A DNA stretch of 64,000 nt from Bog-473 sp963791455 (GTDB taxonomy: Bacteria; Actinomycetota; Acidimicrobiia; Acidimicrobiales; RAAP-2). The translations under genes and the position numbers were made by a program. Of this stretch, positions 53,106 to 63,027 are shown piece by piece (positions within the stretch are counted from its first letter, which is position 1; each line of letters starts with the position of its first letter). The stretch covers positions 248,001 to 312,000 of the forward strand of contig CAWBSM010000001.1 in NCBI GenBank assembly GCA_963791455.1, written 5' to 3'. The notes beneath the pieces are model-generated. The model was not told the origin of the DNA and made no database searches. It was given only the letters and a program-made list of their open reading frames with translations.

Positions 53106-53107
53106 GC

Positions 53108-54943
53108 TCAGCTTCCTTCCTCGAACAGTGCGCGCAGCTCCGGCGGCATCTCCGGCAGGGGCTCGGGCGCGATGGCGATTGGTGCCAGGTAGCCGCGCTC
53201 GCCGGTCTGGTGCTGCACGAAGTTGACCTTGCCCATCTCGGGGTCCGGCCCGGGGAAGTCCTCGCGGGTGTGCCCGCCGCGGGACTCCTTGCGGTTGAGC
53301 GCCCCCTGCGCCACCGCCATGGAGGTGGTGATCATGGAGGGCAGGTCGGTGGCGAGGTTCCATCCGGGGTTGTAGGCCCGGCCGCCCTTGACCTGCACCT
53401 TGGCCGTCTGCTGCTTGAGGTCCTCGAGCTTGGCCAACGCCTCCTCGAGCTCGGGGCCGTTGCGGATGATGCCGACCAACGACTGCATCGTCTCTTGCAG
53501 CTCGTGGTGGACGTCGTAGGGGTTGTGACCGTCCTCGCGCCCGAAGGGGGCGATCGCATCGTCGATCACCGATGCGACCTGCGCCGGGTCGACTTGCGGC
53601 GTCCCGTTGCGGGCCTCAGCAAAGTCGGCCGCACTCAGACCGGCCCGGCGGCCGAAGACGACGAGGTCCGAGAGCGAGTTGCCGCCCAATCGATTCGAGC
53701 CGTGCATCCCGCCTGCCACTTCGCCGGCGGCGAACAGTCCCGGGACCGTGGCGGCCTGGGTCTCGGCGTCGACGCGCACGCCGCCCATCATGTAGTGGCA
53801 GGTGGGACCGACTTCCATCGCCTCGGCCGTGATGTCGACGCCGGCTAGCTCCATGAACTGGTGGTACATCGAGGGCAGGCGCCGGCGGATGTACTCGGGC
53901 GTGCGGCGCGAGGCGATGTCGAGATAGACGCCGCCGTGGGGGGTGCCGCGACCCGCCTTCACCTCCGAGTTGATGGCGCGGGCCACCTCGTCACGGGGCA
54001 GGAGGTCGGGCGTACGCCGATTGTTGATGTGGTCCTCGTACCAGGCGTCGGCCTCTTCCTCGGTGTCCGCCGTCTCGGCCCGGAACATTGGGGCCACGTA
54101 GTTGAACATGAAGCGGGCGCCCTCGGAGTTACGCAACACGCCGCCGTCGCCACGCACGCCCTCGGTCACCAGGATGCCGCGCACCGAGAGCGGCCACACC
54201 ATTCCGGTTGGATGGAACTGCACGCACTCCATGTCGATGACGTCGGCGCCGGCCCAGATGGCCATCGCGTGGCCGTCGCCGACCGACTCCCAGGAGTTCG
54301 ACGTGTACTTCCACGACTTGCCGATCGACCCTGTCGCCAAGATGAAGGCCTTGGCCGTGAAGAGGACCATCTTGCCGGTAGAGCGCATGTAGCCCACGGC
54401 ACCGCTGATGCGGCCGTCGGCGTCGGGCAGCAGGCGCAGGATCTTGCACTCCATGAACACGTCGGTGTCCATGGAGACGACCTTCTGCTGCAGCGTGCGG
54501 ATGAGCTCGAGGCCGGTGCGGTCGCCCACGTGAGCCAGGCGGGCGTAGCGGTGGCCTCCGAAGTCGCGCTGGGTGATGCGGCCATCGGCGGTGCGGTCAA
54601 AGAGCGCACCCCAGCGCTCCAGCTCGTAGACCCGGTCGGGCGCCTCCTGGGCGTGCAACTGCGCCATGCGCCAGTTGTTGAGCATCTTGCCGCCGCGCAT
54701 GGTGTCGCGGAAGTGGACCTGCCAATTGTCCTCGGACCACACGTGGCCCATCGCGGCGGCCATGCCGCCCTCGGCCATGACAGTGTGCGCCTTGCCCAGC
54801 AGCGACTTGCAGACCACGGCCACCCGCAGGCCGCGGCCCTTGGCCTCGATGACGGCGCGCAGTCCGGCACCGCCGGCGCCGATCACGATGACGTCGTAGT
54901 CGTGGGACTCGTAGTCGGGGGCCTGGCTCGGCTGGGCGGCCAT
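53108..54943 (-). CDS. sdhA: Succinate dehydrogenase flavoprotein subunit SdhA
   Basis: 611 residues; the ATG overlaps the sdhC stop by ATGA. FAD-binding VIGAGGAGLRAVIEA, the His-flavin attachment region HTVMAEGGMAAAMG, substrate-site FHPTG and the GSNRLGGNSLSD motif are present. It oxidises succinate to fumarate. The domain order and length are normal for the family. Confidence 0.96.
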   Translation of the reverse strand: MAAQPSQAPDYESHDYDVIVIGAGGAGLRAVIEAKGRGLRVAVVCKSLLGKAHTVMAEGGMAAAMGHVWSEDNWQVHFRDTMRGGKMLNNWRMAQLHAQEAPDRVYELERWGALFDRTADGRITQRDFGGHRYARLAHVGDRTGLELIRTLQQKVVSMDTDVFMECKILRLLPDADGRISGAVGYMRSTGKMVLFTAKAFILATGSIGKSWKYTSNSWESVGDGHAMAIWAGADVIDMECVQFHPTGMVWPLSVRGILVTEGVRGDGGVLRNSEGARFMFNYVAPMFRAETADTEEEADAWYEDHINNRRTPDLLPRDEVARAINSEVKAGRGTPHGGVYLDIASRRTPEYIRRRLPSMYHQFMELAGVDITAEAMEVGPTCHYMMGGVRVDAETQAATVPGLFAAGEVAGGMHGSNRLGGNSLSDLVVFGRRAGLSAADFAEARNGTPQVDPAQVASVIDDAIAPFGREDGHNPYDVHHELQETMQSLVGIIRNGPELEEALAKLEDLKQQTAKVQVKGGRAYNPGWNLATDLPSMITTSMAVAQGALNRKESRGGHTREDFPGPDPEMGKVNFVQHQTGERGYLAPIAIAPEPLPEMPPELRALFEEGS

Positions 54944-55770
54944 CAGAAGTGGAAACCCGGGTCGTGGATGGCCCCGCTGGCCACCAGGCGCACGTATAGG
55001 TCGCTGAGCGCGACCACGATGAGGCTGGCCCAGGCGAACCGCATGTGGTTGGCGTTGAGCGGCGTGACGAACTTCCAGAGCTTGTGGCGCACCGGGTGTT
55101 TGGCGAACGAACGCACCTGGCCGCCGCAGAAGTGGCGGCAGGCATGGCACGACAGGCTGTAGAGCCACAGGAAGAGGGCGTTGAAGCAGAGCACCACCGC
55201 GCCGATGCTGATGCCGATGCCGAGGCCCGGTTGGCGGAAGGCGACGATCGCGTCGTAGGTCAAGATGCAGTTGAAGATCAGCAGGATCCAGAAGAAGTAG
55301 CGGTGAATGTTCTGGAGAATGAGCGGGAACCGCGTCTCGCCGCTGTAACTGCCGTGGGCGTCGGCCACCCCGCACGCCGGGGGCGAGAACCAGAACGACC
55401 GGTAGTACGCCTTGCGGTAGTAGTAGCAGGTGAGGCGGAAGCCGAGTGGGAAGATGAGGATCAGCAGCGCCGGCGAGAAGTTCCAAAAGTCGAGCGTCCC
55501 GAAGGCATGGCTGCCGGGCACACAACTCTTGGCGATGCAAGGCGAGTAGAAGGGCGAGATCAGGTTGCGGTGCAGGTCCGCGCCGGCGTAGTAGTTCCGG
55601 CCGACGAAGGCGGCCCAGGTCGAGTACACGACAAACGCCAGCAGAACCGTGGCGGTGATCGCCGGCTCGACCCACCAGTTGTCCTTGCGGAGGGTCGGCC
55701 GGTCAGGACCCCCCCGAGGCGCCCCAATGGCAACCGGGGTCGCGGTTGCGCTCTCGACGGTAGTGGTCAC
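54943..55770 (-). CDS. sdhC: Succinate dehydrogenase membrane subunit, Sdh1-type
   Basis: 275 residues from a GTG at 55770 with AGGAGG 5-6 nt upstream; the frame is open to 55863. Five or so helices; His and Cys residues (LHRNL, NIHRYFFW, CHACRHFCGG) could serve heme or quinone sites. It resembles the single large anchor subunit of the mycobacterial Rv0249c type rather than separate SdhC and SdhD. It overlaps sdhA by 1 nt. Confidence 0.88.
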   Translation of the reverse strand: MTTTVESATATPVAIGAPRGGPDRPTLRKDNWWVEPAITATVLLAFVVYSTWAAFVGRNYYAGADLHRNLISPFYSPCIAKSCVPGSHAFGTLDFWNFSPALLILIFPLGFRLTCYYYRKAYYRSFWFSPPACGVADAHGSYSGETRFPLILQNIHRYFFWILLIFNCILTYDAIVAFRQPGLGIGISIGAVVLCFNALFLWLYSLSCHACRHFCGGQVRSFAKHPVRHKLWKFVTPLNANHMRFAWASLIVVALSDLYVRLVASGAIHDPGFHF

Positions 55771-55894
55771 TTGCACCTCCTCAGTGCCGGCCGCCGCGGC
55801 CGGTGTTGCCGGTCTGGCCGCCGGCCACGGCGCTCCAGGGCGGAACGTTATGACTCCCCGCATGGCACGTCAAAGACATAAACGACATAGAAAT

Positions 55895-55911
55895 CAGAGC
55901 GTTAAGCTCTG
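55895..55911. promoter_or_regulatory. Inverted repeat in the sdh/lysR divergent region
   Basis: CAGAGC-GTTAA-GCTCTG is a perfect 6-bp inverted repeat, 5 nt before the start of the LysR-family gene and about 125 nt from sdhC. LysR regulators bind such dyads to control themselves and divergent genes. Confidence 0.5.
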
Positions 55912-55915
55912 AAGA

Positions 55916-56824
55916 ATGCAGCTGCACCAGCTCGCCTATGCCCTGGCCGTCGCCGAGGAGCAGAGCTTCACCCGGGCGGCCGACCGCCTGCACCTGGCCC
56001 AGCCGTCGCTTTCCCGCCAGGTCCGTTTGCTCGAGCACGAACTGGGGGTGGTCCTCTTCAACCGCGGACCCGGCCAGGGACCGGTCACGCTGACCCCCGA
56101 CGGCAGCGCCCTCTTGCCGTTCATGCAGCGGGTCATGGCCGACGTCGAGGCAACGGGGGCCGAGGCCCGGGCGCTCTCGGGCATGGCCCGGGGCCGCATG
56201 GCCGTCGGCGCCACGCCCAGCCTCATCACGAGCGCGCTCGCCCCGGCCCTGGTGGAGTTCCACGCCAGCCACCCGGGCATCGACCTGTCGGTCGTCGAGG
56301 GCGGCTCGCACCAATTGGTGCCCCAGGTGGCGTCGGGCGAGGTCGACCTCGCCCTCGTCGTGCTCCCGGTGACCGATCCGCTGGTGCTCACCACGCCACT
56401 CTTCGACGATCCCTTGGTCCTGGCCACTGCGCCGGATCACCCCTACGCGGCGCGGCGACGGGTCCGGGTGCGCGACCTCGACGGCCTCGATCTCGTCATG
56501 TTCCGGGAGGGCTACGACCTGCGCGCCGTGACGTTGGCGGCATGCCTCGACGCAGGAGTCGAGCCGCATCTCGTGTGTGAGGGAGGCGAGATGGCCGGTG
56601 TGCTCTCGTTCGTCGCCGCCGGCCTCGGCGCGGCAGTCGTGCCGGCCATCGCGCTACCCGACGACGGCTCACTCGTCGCCATCCCGTTCACGGGACCGAC
56701 GCTGGGTCGCACCGTCGCCCTGGCCCAGCGCGGCGACCGCGCGCTGGCCCGTCCGGCGCGCGCCCTGGCCGACCAGCTCCTGATGCGCCACGCCCGTGCA
56801 ACCCCCAGGAGCATGCCGGCGTAA
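55916..56824 (+). CDS. LysR-family transcriptional regulator
   Basis: 302 residues. The helix-turn-helix LAYALAVAEEQSFTRAADRLHLAQPSLSRQVRLLEHELGVVLFNR is standard for LysR, followed by a periplasmic-binding-like effector domain (ARGRMAVGATPSLI, HPGIDLSVVEGGS, VDLALV). It is divergent from the sdh operon, so control of succinate dehydrogenase by a metabolite is plausible. The effector cannot be named. Confidence 0.92.
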   Translation: MQLHQLAYALAVAEEQSFTRAADRLHLAQPSLSRQVRLLEHELGVVLFNRGPGQGPVTLTPDGSALLPFMQRVMADVEATGAEARALSGMARGRMAVGATPSLITSALAPALVEFHASHPGIDLSVVEGGSHQLVPQVASGEVDLALVVLPVTDPLVLTTPLFDDPLVLATAPDHPYAARRRVRVRDLDGLDLVMFREGYDLRAVTLAACLDAGVEPHLVCEGGEMAGVLSFVAAGLGAAVVPAIALPDDGSLVAIPFTGPTLGRTVALAQRGDRALARPARALADQLLMRHARATPRSMPA

Positions 56825-56974
56825 CGCGCTGGGCGCGCTGGGCTGCGCTGGGCGCGCTTGGCATGCGTGGCGAGCACGGCAGCGGAATGAGAGCGCCGCG
56901 GCGATCGCCCACGGTCGCCCTCCGCCGCCGCCGCGCCGCGCCGCCCGACAAGTCGGAGGCGTAGGCTTCGCACC

Positions 56975-58454
56975 ATGGACGGCCCCTCCCAGCGCTTCGA
57001 CCCTTCCGCGACCCCGGCCCCCGGCGGCCTGAAGCCGCCCGACGACCTGCCCCGGTCCCTCGCCGACCTGCTTGCCTCGCGGTGGGAGTCGGTTTCGGTG
57101 GCCGAGGAGATGCGGCGCAACACCGCCAAGGCCATCGCGTCCGGACAGAGCCTGGTCCCCGGCGTGCTCGGTTTCGAGGAAACCGTCGTGCCCCAGCTGG
57201 AGAACGCCATCCTGGCCGGCCACGACATCATTCTGTTGGGCGAGCGCGGCCAGGCGAAGACCCGCGTCATCCGCTCGCTCGTCGGGCTGCTCGACGAATG
57301 GACGCCCATCATTGCCGGCTCCGAGATCAACGACGACCCCTACCACCCGGTCTCACGCTTCGCCCTCGACCGCATCGACGAGCTCGGTGAGGCCGCCCCG
57401 ATCGACTGGGTCCACCGCTCACAGCGCTACGGAGAGAAGCTGGCCACGCCCGACACCTCCATCGCCGACCTGATCGGCGAGGTCGACCCGATCAAGATCG
57501 CCGAAGGCCGGTACCTGAGCGACGAGCTCGCGCTGCACTACGGCCTCATCCCGCGCGTCAACCGCGGCATCTTCGCCATCAACGAGCTACCTGACCTCTC
57601 CGAGCGGATCCAGGTCGGCCTGCTCAACATCCTGGAGGAACGCGACGTGCAGATCCGGGGCCATCGCATCCGGCTGCCGCTCGACATCATGCTCGTGGCG
57701 ACGGCCAACCCGGAGGACTACACGAACCGCGGCCGGATCATCACCCCGCTCAAGGACCGCTTCGGCGCGCAGATCCGCACGCACTACCCCTTCGAGACCC
57801 TGACCGAGGTCCGCATCATGGAGGGCGAGGCCGACCTGCCGACGGCCGGCGTGCCGGTCCAGGTCCCCAGATTCATGAAGGAGATCGTGGCGGAGATCAC
57901 TCAGCTGGCCCGGCGCAGCACCCACCTCAACCAGCGCAGCGGCGTCTCGGTCCGGCTGTCGATCGCCAACTACGAGACCCTGGTCGCCTCCGCCGGCGCG
58001 CCGCGCCCTGCGGACCGGGGAGCCGGTGGCGGTGCCCCGGGTGAGCGACCTGTCCGCCCTGGTGCCCTCGACCCAGGGCAAGATCGAGGTCGAGGCGATG
58101 GAGGAGGGCCACGAGGACGAGGTGGTGGCCCAGCTGGTCGCCGCCGCCACCCTCTCGGTCTTCCGCCGCCGTGTCACCCTCGACGACCCGCAGTCGATCG
58201 TGGCCGCGTTCCACGACCAGGTCGTCGTGCACGTGGGCGACGACCTGGCATCGGCGGCCTACCTCGAGGTGCTGGCCGACATCCCCGAGCTCGAGCCACC
58301 GACGCGCAAGCTGGCGGGCCCCGAGGCGGCCGAGGCCGAGTCGCCTGCCCTCATGGCCAGCTCCCTCGAGTTCCTCCTCGAGGGTCTGCACCTGACCAAG
58401 CGCTTGAACAAGGACGCGTCGGGCGCCCGCGCCCTCTACCGTGGGCGCAAGTAG
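56975..58454 (+). CDS. MoxR/BchI-like AAA+ ATPase (frameshifted)
   Basis: The first frame, from ATG 56975, runs to about residue 340 with Walker A LLGERGQAKTR, a Walker B-type strand GIFAINELPDL (Asn in place of the usual Asp), and VATANPEDYTNRGRIITPLKDRFG, close to Mg-chelatase subunit I-like ATPases. One extra nucleotide near 57995-58000 shifts the frame; the remainder continues as ARRALRTGEPVAVPRVSDLSALV, GKIEVEAMEEGHE and ALYRGRK to 58454. Corrected length 492 residues. With the VWA gene 21 nt downstream it forms a MoxR-VWA type chaperone or metal-insertion pair. Either a sequence indel or a broken gene explains the shift. Confidence 0.85.
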
Positions 58455-58475
58455 TAAGGAGGGGAGGGACCAACC

Positions 58476-60482
58476 ATGAGCGCCCGCTACGACTACTCGG
58501 AATGGGACGGCACCCAGGAGTTCTCCGACCTCGACCCCGACGACCTGCTGGCCGGGCTCACCGACGACCTCCTCGCCGGCGGTGACCTCGACGACGCGTT
58601 GCGCCGGCTCCTCCGCAGCGGCTTCCACACCGCCGACGGCGATCAGGTCCCCGGCCTGAGAGACCTCCTCGACCAGCTCCGCCGCCGACGCCAAGAGATG
58701 CTTGCGGAGGGCGACCCCGACGGCCGCATGGCCGAGCTCACGAGGCAACTCGACGAGATCGAACAAGACGAGCGCGCCGCCATCGACGACCTCGTCGAGG
58801 ACGCGCACGCTTCCGGCGACCAGCGGCGCAGCGAGGTGACCGACGACGTGGCCACGGAGCGGCGCATGGCGCTCGATCTCCAGCCCGACGACCCGGCCGG
58901 CCGGATTAGCAGCCTGCAGCACTACGACTTCGTCTCCTCCGAAGCCCGGGAACGCTTCGAAGAGCTCGTCGAAGAGCTCAGGCGAGAAATGGCCGACACT
59001 TTCTTCGAGGGCGCATCCGAGGCGCTCTCCAACATGAGCCCCGAGCAGATGGCGCGCATGCGCGATGCCTACGACGCCCTCAACAAGATGCTCGAGCAGC
59101 GCGAACGGGGCGAGGAGCTCGACCCGAGCTTCGAAGAGTTCATGGCGCAGTACGGCGACATGTTCCCCGGCGACCCGCAGACGCTGGACGAGCTCCTCGA
59201 GCAGCTGGCCGAGCGCATGGCCGCCGCCCAGGCGGTGTGGAACTCGCTCAGCCCCGAGCAGCAGGCCCAGCTGAGCCAGCTGATGGAAGCCGTCCTCGAG
59301 GACATGGACCTGCGCTGGCAGGTGGAGCGCTTGGCGCAGAACCTCCAGCGCGCCGTGCCCGACGCGGGGTGGCAGCGTTCCTATGACTTCAACGGCGAAG
59401 GCTCCATGCCCCTGAACCGGGCGACCGATCTCGCCTCCCAACTGGGTCAGCTCGACCGCATGGAAGAGGTGCTCCAATCGGCCTCAACCCCGGCCGCCCT
59501 CGGCGAGATCGACCTCGAGCAGGTGAAGCAGCACATGGGCGAGGACGCCGCCCGGGCGCTCGACCGGCTGGCCAACCTCACCAAGTCGCTGGCCGACGCC
59601 GGGCTGATCGAGCAGCAGGGCGGACGGATCGAGCTGACGCCGCAGGGCGTGCGCCGCCTCGGCCAAAAGGCGTTGGCCGACCTCTTCGGTCAGATCAACA
59701 AAGACCGCATCGGCGACCACTCGACCGTGCGCACGGGTTCGGGCCACGACCGCGAGGAAACGACGAAGGCCTACGAGTACGGCGACCCGCTGAACCTGCA
59801 CCTGTCGACGACGGTGCACAACGCAGTCCGCCGGGGAGGGTCCGGCGTGCCGGTGCGGCTGAAACCCGAGGACTTCGAAGTGGTCGAGGTCGAGGCGCTC
59901 TCGCGCAGTGCCACCGTGCTCCTCGTCGACCTTTCGATGTCGATGCCGATGCGGGACAACTTCGTCCCGGCCAAGCGCATGGCGATGGCGCTGCAGACCC
60001 TCATCTCGAGCAAGTTCCCCCGGGACTATCTCGGCATCGTGGGCTTCTCCGAGGTCGCCCGCGAGATACGCGCCGACGAGGTGCCCACGGCCATGTGGGA
60101 CTACGTCTATGGCACCAACCTGCAGCACGCACTCGCGCTGGCCCGGCGCATGCTGGCCCACGAGCACGGCACCAAACAGATCATCGTGGTCACCGACGGC
60201 GAGCCGACAGCACACATCGACGACCACGGCGAGGTGTTTTTCAACTACCCGCCCATCCCCGAGACGCTGCGCCGCACGATGGCCGAAGTCATCCGCTGCA
60301 CGCGGGCCGGCATCGTGATCAACACCTTCGCCCTCGACCTTCAGCGCACGCACTATCCCTTCGTGGAGCAGATCGCCCGGGTCAACGGTGGGCGCACCTT
60401 TTACACCACGCCCGACGCGCTGGGGGGTTACGTGCTGGTCGACTTCCTCCAGCACCGGCGGGTACTCCGACCCGCCGGCTGA
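58476..60482 (+). CDS. VWA-domain protein, partner of MoxR-like ATPase
   Basis: 668 residues. A long acidic, helical N-terminal part (DLDPDDLLAGLTDDLLAGGDLDDAL, repeated Glu/Gln/Leu coils) precedes a C-terminal von Willebrand A domain with the metal-binding MIDAS VLLVDLSMSM and later VVTDGEPTAH. Such proteins pair with the AAA+ ATPase encoded immediately upstream, as ChlD with ChlI or in MoxR-associated complexes that remodel or insert metal into a target protein. No target gene is evident next to it. Confidence 0.9.
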   Translation: MSARYDYSEWDGTQEFSDLDPDDLLAGLTDDLLAGGDLDDALRRLLRSGFHTADGDQVPGLRDLLDQLRRRRQEMLAEGDPDGRMAELTRQLDEIEQDERAAIDDLVEDAHASGDQRRSEVTDDVATERRMALDLQPDDPAGRISSLQHYDFVSSEARERFEELVEELRREMADTFFEGASEALSNMSPEQMARMRDAYDALNKMLEQRERGEELDPSFEEFMAQYGDMFPGDPQTLDELLEQLAERMAAAQAVWNSLSPEQQAQLSQLMEAVLEDMDLRWQVERLAQNLQRAVPDAGWQRSYDFNGEGSMPLNRATDLASQLGQLDRMEEVLQSASTPAALGEIDLEQVKQHMGEDAARALDRLANLTKSLADAGLIEQQGGRIELTPQGVRRLGQKALADLFGQINKDRIGDHSTVRTGSGHDREETTKAYEYGDPLNLHLSTTVHNAVRRGGSGVPVRLKPEDFEVVEVEALSRSATVLLVDLSMSMPMRDNFVPAKRMAMALQTLISSKFPRDYLGIVGFSEVAREIRADEVPTAMWDYVYGTNLQHALALARRMLAHEHGTKQIIVVTDGEPTAHIDDHGEVFFNYPPIPETLRRTMAEVIRCTRAGIVINTFALDLQRTHYPFVEQIARVNGGRTFYTTPDALGGYVLVDFLQHRRVLRPAG

Positions 60483-60881
60483 GAGTCTGACCGGCCGCGC
60501 CCCCCGCAGGTCGCGGCGAGCGAAGGGGGGGCCGGGGTCACGACGCGCCCTTTCGCCCCGCCGGGCGTGCGTGCCACGGGGCTCAAGGCGTCGGCGCCGA
60601 GCGCGAGCGGCCCGGATCGCCCCCTTGGTCGGTAGTGGGGCTGGACCAACCCGCTCGAGACCCCCGCCTCCAGCTGGATCGAAAACAAATGCAGGCATAC
60701 GGCTGCGGCATCCGGCCGGTCGCATCCGAGGCGGCTGGATAGGCCCCCAACTGGGATTTCACGCATGGTTTCACCCTGTTCCCCGCTTGGCTGGCTCACG
60801 TTTTCCGCCCGGCCCTTGATTTGTGCCTTGCGCCGGCGGGTCCCGGTGGTCAAGACTGACTACACCGTTGTAACTACACCG
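60483..60881. other. Long leader/promoter region of whiB
   Basis: About 400 nt without a supported gene between the VWA gene and the whiB start. Several GC-rich self-complementary stretches occur, but no clear terminator with a U-run. Long untranslated leaders are common upstream of whiB-type genes. Confidence 0.45.
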
Positions 60882-61202
60882 ATGCCATCTAAGGCGAAGA
60901 AGGGGGGCGAACCAGTGCCAGTGGACATAGTCACCACGCTCTACGGTCGCCAAGAACGAAGCTGGCAGTTGCAGGCCAACTGCATGGGAGTCGACCCGGA
61001 TCTGTTCTTCCCGGAGCGCGGGGCCTCCACCCGTGAGGCCAAAGAGGTCTGCCGTGGCTGCGTCGTGCGGGAGGACTGCCTGGAGTACGCGCTGGCCAAC
61101 GGGGAGAAGTTCGGCATCTGGGGCGGCATGAGCGAGCGGGAGCGCCGGCGGCTGCGCCGGGCTCGTGCCTTGGCCCGCCGGGATGTCGCCAGCGCCTCTT
61201 AG
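60882..61202 (+). CDS. WhiB2-like iron-sulfur regulator
   Basis: 106 residues from ATG 60882; GTG 60915, with AAGGGGGG 8 nt upstream, is an alternative start. Four Cys in the pattern C-(n)-CRGC-(5)-C (ANCMGVDPDLFFP, EVCRGCVVREDC) bind a [4Fe-4S] cluster, followed by GIWGGMSERERR and a basic tail for DNA contact. The long spacing and SWQLQANC opening resemble WhiB2/WhmD types involved in cell division and sporulation control; subclass is inferred. Confidence 0.92.
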   Translation: MPSKAKKGGEPVPVDIVTTLYGRQERSWQLQANCMGVDPDLFFPERGASTREAKEVCRGCVVREDCLEYALANGEKFGIWGGMSERERRRLRRARALARRDVASAS

Positions 61203-61246
61203 TCCCCGAGCTCCAGCCCGGCAACGCTGAGCCATGCGGTGTCGGC

Positions 61247-62110
61247 CTACGGGGTGCCCGCGGCGAGGCGACACTCGATCGTCTGCTCACCCCGTAGCCC
61301 GAGCTCTGCCCATCGGTGTCGGGGGACGGCGGCGAGCACGCTCTCGGGAATGAGCCCCACCAGCTCGGCCCCCGTCACCTCCCCGCCGGCCTGGTCGACA
61401 AGGGCGCCGACCGCGTCATAGAGCGCGGCCGGCCCCAGGCGGCCGGGGTCGAGCAGGTTGCACGAGACCTGGGCCCGGTCGCCCACGGCAAGACCCAGGG
61501 CGCGCACCTCGGGGCCGCGCACCAGCGGTGCGACCCGGCGGGCCACCTCGGCGGAGGACACCCAGACGTTGTAGGCCACGAGCACCCGGCGCGCCCCGAC
61601 CGCGGTCGCGCCGGTGCGCGGGTCTGTCCGCATGGGGCCGAAGTCGGGGGTGAGGCCCTCGGCGCCGGCGCCGGCGGTGGCGAAGCCGCGGCGGATGTCA
61701 GGCAGCGACCGGGTCCCGCCGCCGGGACGGGGTCCGTAGAGGAAGGTCGGCACACCCAGCTCGCTCCCGAGCCAGCGGGCGAACTCGTCGCGCAGCGTCA
61801 CGGCGGGGGCGAGGTCTTCGGGCGCAGCGCCGCCGAGCTCGTACGGGACGAAGGGCACGACGTCGAGCACGCCGAAGCGTGGGTGGGCCCCGGCGTGGCT
61901 CCTCAGGTCGAGAAGGGCGACGGTCTCGCTGGCGAGCGCCCGGGTGGCCGAGGCGACGGTCCCGGCGGGCCCGGCCAGTGTCAAGACCGAGCGGTGGTGG
62001 TCCGGGTCGCGATGCAGATCGAGCAGGGCCGGTGCGGCAGCGTGGATCAACCGGCCGAGAACGGCGTCGTCGCGGCCTTCACTGACGTTCACGACGCACT
62101 CGAAGATCAC
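61247..62110 (-). CDS. Glutamate formiminotransferase (FTCD N-terminal type)
   Basis: 287 residues. FECVVNVSEGRD, HHRSVLTLAG, HAGAHPRFGVLDVVPFVPY with the catalytic His, and SCNLLDPGRLGPAALYDAV are the hallmarks of formiminotransferase, which moves the formimino group of formiminoglutamate to tetrahydrofolate in histidine breakdown. Only the transferase domain is present, without the cyclodeaminase. No histidine-degradation genes are adjacent. Confidence 0.92.
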   Translation of the reverse strand: MIFECVVNVSEGRDDAVLGRLIHAAAPALLDLHRDPDHHRSVLTLAGPAGTVASATRALASETVALLDLRSHAGAHPRFGVLDVVPFVPYELGGAAPEDLAPAVTLRDEFARWLGSELGVPTFLYGPRPGGGTRSLPDIRRGFATAGAGAEGLTPDFGPMRTDPRTGATAVGARRVLVAYNVWVSSAEVARRVAPLVRGPEVRALGLAVGDRAQVSCNLLDPGRLGPAALYDAVGALVDQAGGEVTGAELVGLIPESVLAAVPRHRWAELGLRGEQTIECRLAAGTP

Positions 62111-62195
62111 GGCGTCCGCGGGTCAGCCGGTTCGGGTGGCGGTTCGGTCTCCGAGCCGAGACTGGCGGAGGATCGTCCCGGGCCGCGCGCTGGTG

Positions 62196-62441
62196 CTACC
62201 TGGCGACGACGGCGTGTGAGAGGCGGCGGCGGCGCAGGATGCGGCGGCGCTCACGCTCGGACGCTCCGCCCCACACCCCGTGATCGATGTGGTGCTCGAG
62301 CGCGTACTCGAGGCAGGACTCGGCGACGGGGCACTCGGCGCAGATCCGTTGGGCGACCAGTACGCCCATGCCGTCATTTGGAAAGAAGACGTCGGGTGCA
62401 ACTTCCTTGCACTTCCCCCGGGCCATCCAATCGGTATTCAT
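62196..62441 (-). CDS. WhiB1-like iron-sulfur regulator
   Basis: 81 residues; AAGGGAG lies 7 nt before ATG 62441. The four cluster Cys are in ARGKCKEV, ICAECPVAESC, with GVWGGASERERRRILRRRR as the Gly-rich turn and basic DNA-binding tail. The compact size and ICAECPV motif match WhiB1-type proteins, essential redox- or NO-responsive regulators interacting with the housekeeping sigma factor in mycobacteria. Confidence 0.94.
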   Translation of the reverse strand: MNTDWMARGKCKEVAPDVFFPNDGMGVLVAQRICAECPVAESCLEYALEHHIDHGVWGGASERERRRILRRRRLSHAVVAR

Positions 62442-62610
62442 TGTCGGCTCCCTTTTCACGCACCATTCTAAGGGACCCGCCAGTCGAGACCTAGGGAATT
62501 GCCGTAGGAAGTTCGTAAGAATTCGAGCCCTAATTTGTGCTCTACCAGGGAGAATGTCTCCGCGGTCCGCAAGGCTACGCTGGCGCTCAACGCCGATGTC
62601 AGGAGGTGCC

Positions 62611-62898
62611 ATGTCCCCGGATACCGAGGACGAGGTCGTAGAAGAAGGTGAGCCGATCGAGCCGATCGGGCACGTGCGCGTCGTCTACCTGGGCCCCGTC
62701 GCGCCCCACTGGGAGGTCCAGTCGGACTACGGACCGCCGGAGGTGATCGACCAGTTCCGCGAGCGGGTCCTGGCCCGGCTGGTGCTCCTCCCCCCGCACG
62801 ACCCTCAGTTCCGCCGAAACAGCGAGCGCGTGGTGCGCGACGCCGAACGGGAGCAGCTCGCGCTCGAATGGGTCCTCGACTACGGCGAGGCATCCTGA
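62611..62898 (+). CDS. Small hypothetical protein
   Basis: 95 residues from ATG 62611 with AGGAGG 5 nt upstream. An acidic start (DTEDEVVEEGEPIEPIG) is followed by HVRVVYLGPVAPHWEVQSDYG and a helical C-terminus (VIDQFRERVLARLVLLPPHD, DAEREQLALEWVL). It is divergent from whiB. No family recognised. Confidence 0.72.
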   Translation: MSPDTEDEVVEEGEPIEPIGHVRVVYLGPVAPHWEVQSDYGPPEVIDQFRERVLARLVLLPPHDPQFRRNSERVVRDAEREQLALEWVLDYGEAS

Positions 62899-63027
62899 AC
62901 CACAGCCCGGCCAACAGCACCCGAACTGCCCCCGACACGCCACTGGGCAGACACCCGCGGGGTGGAAGCATGGCGCTCCGACAAGGGACGGTCTACGGGA
63001 TCAGGGCCCGTGGGAGGGGAAGACGCC

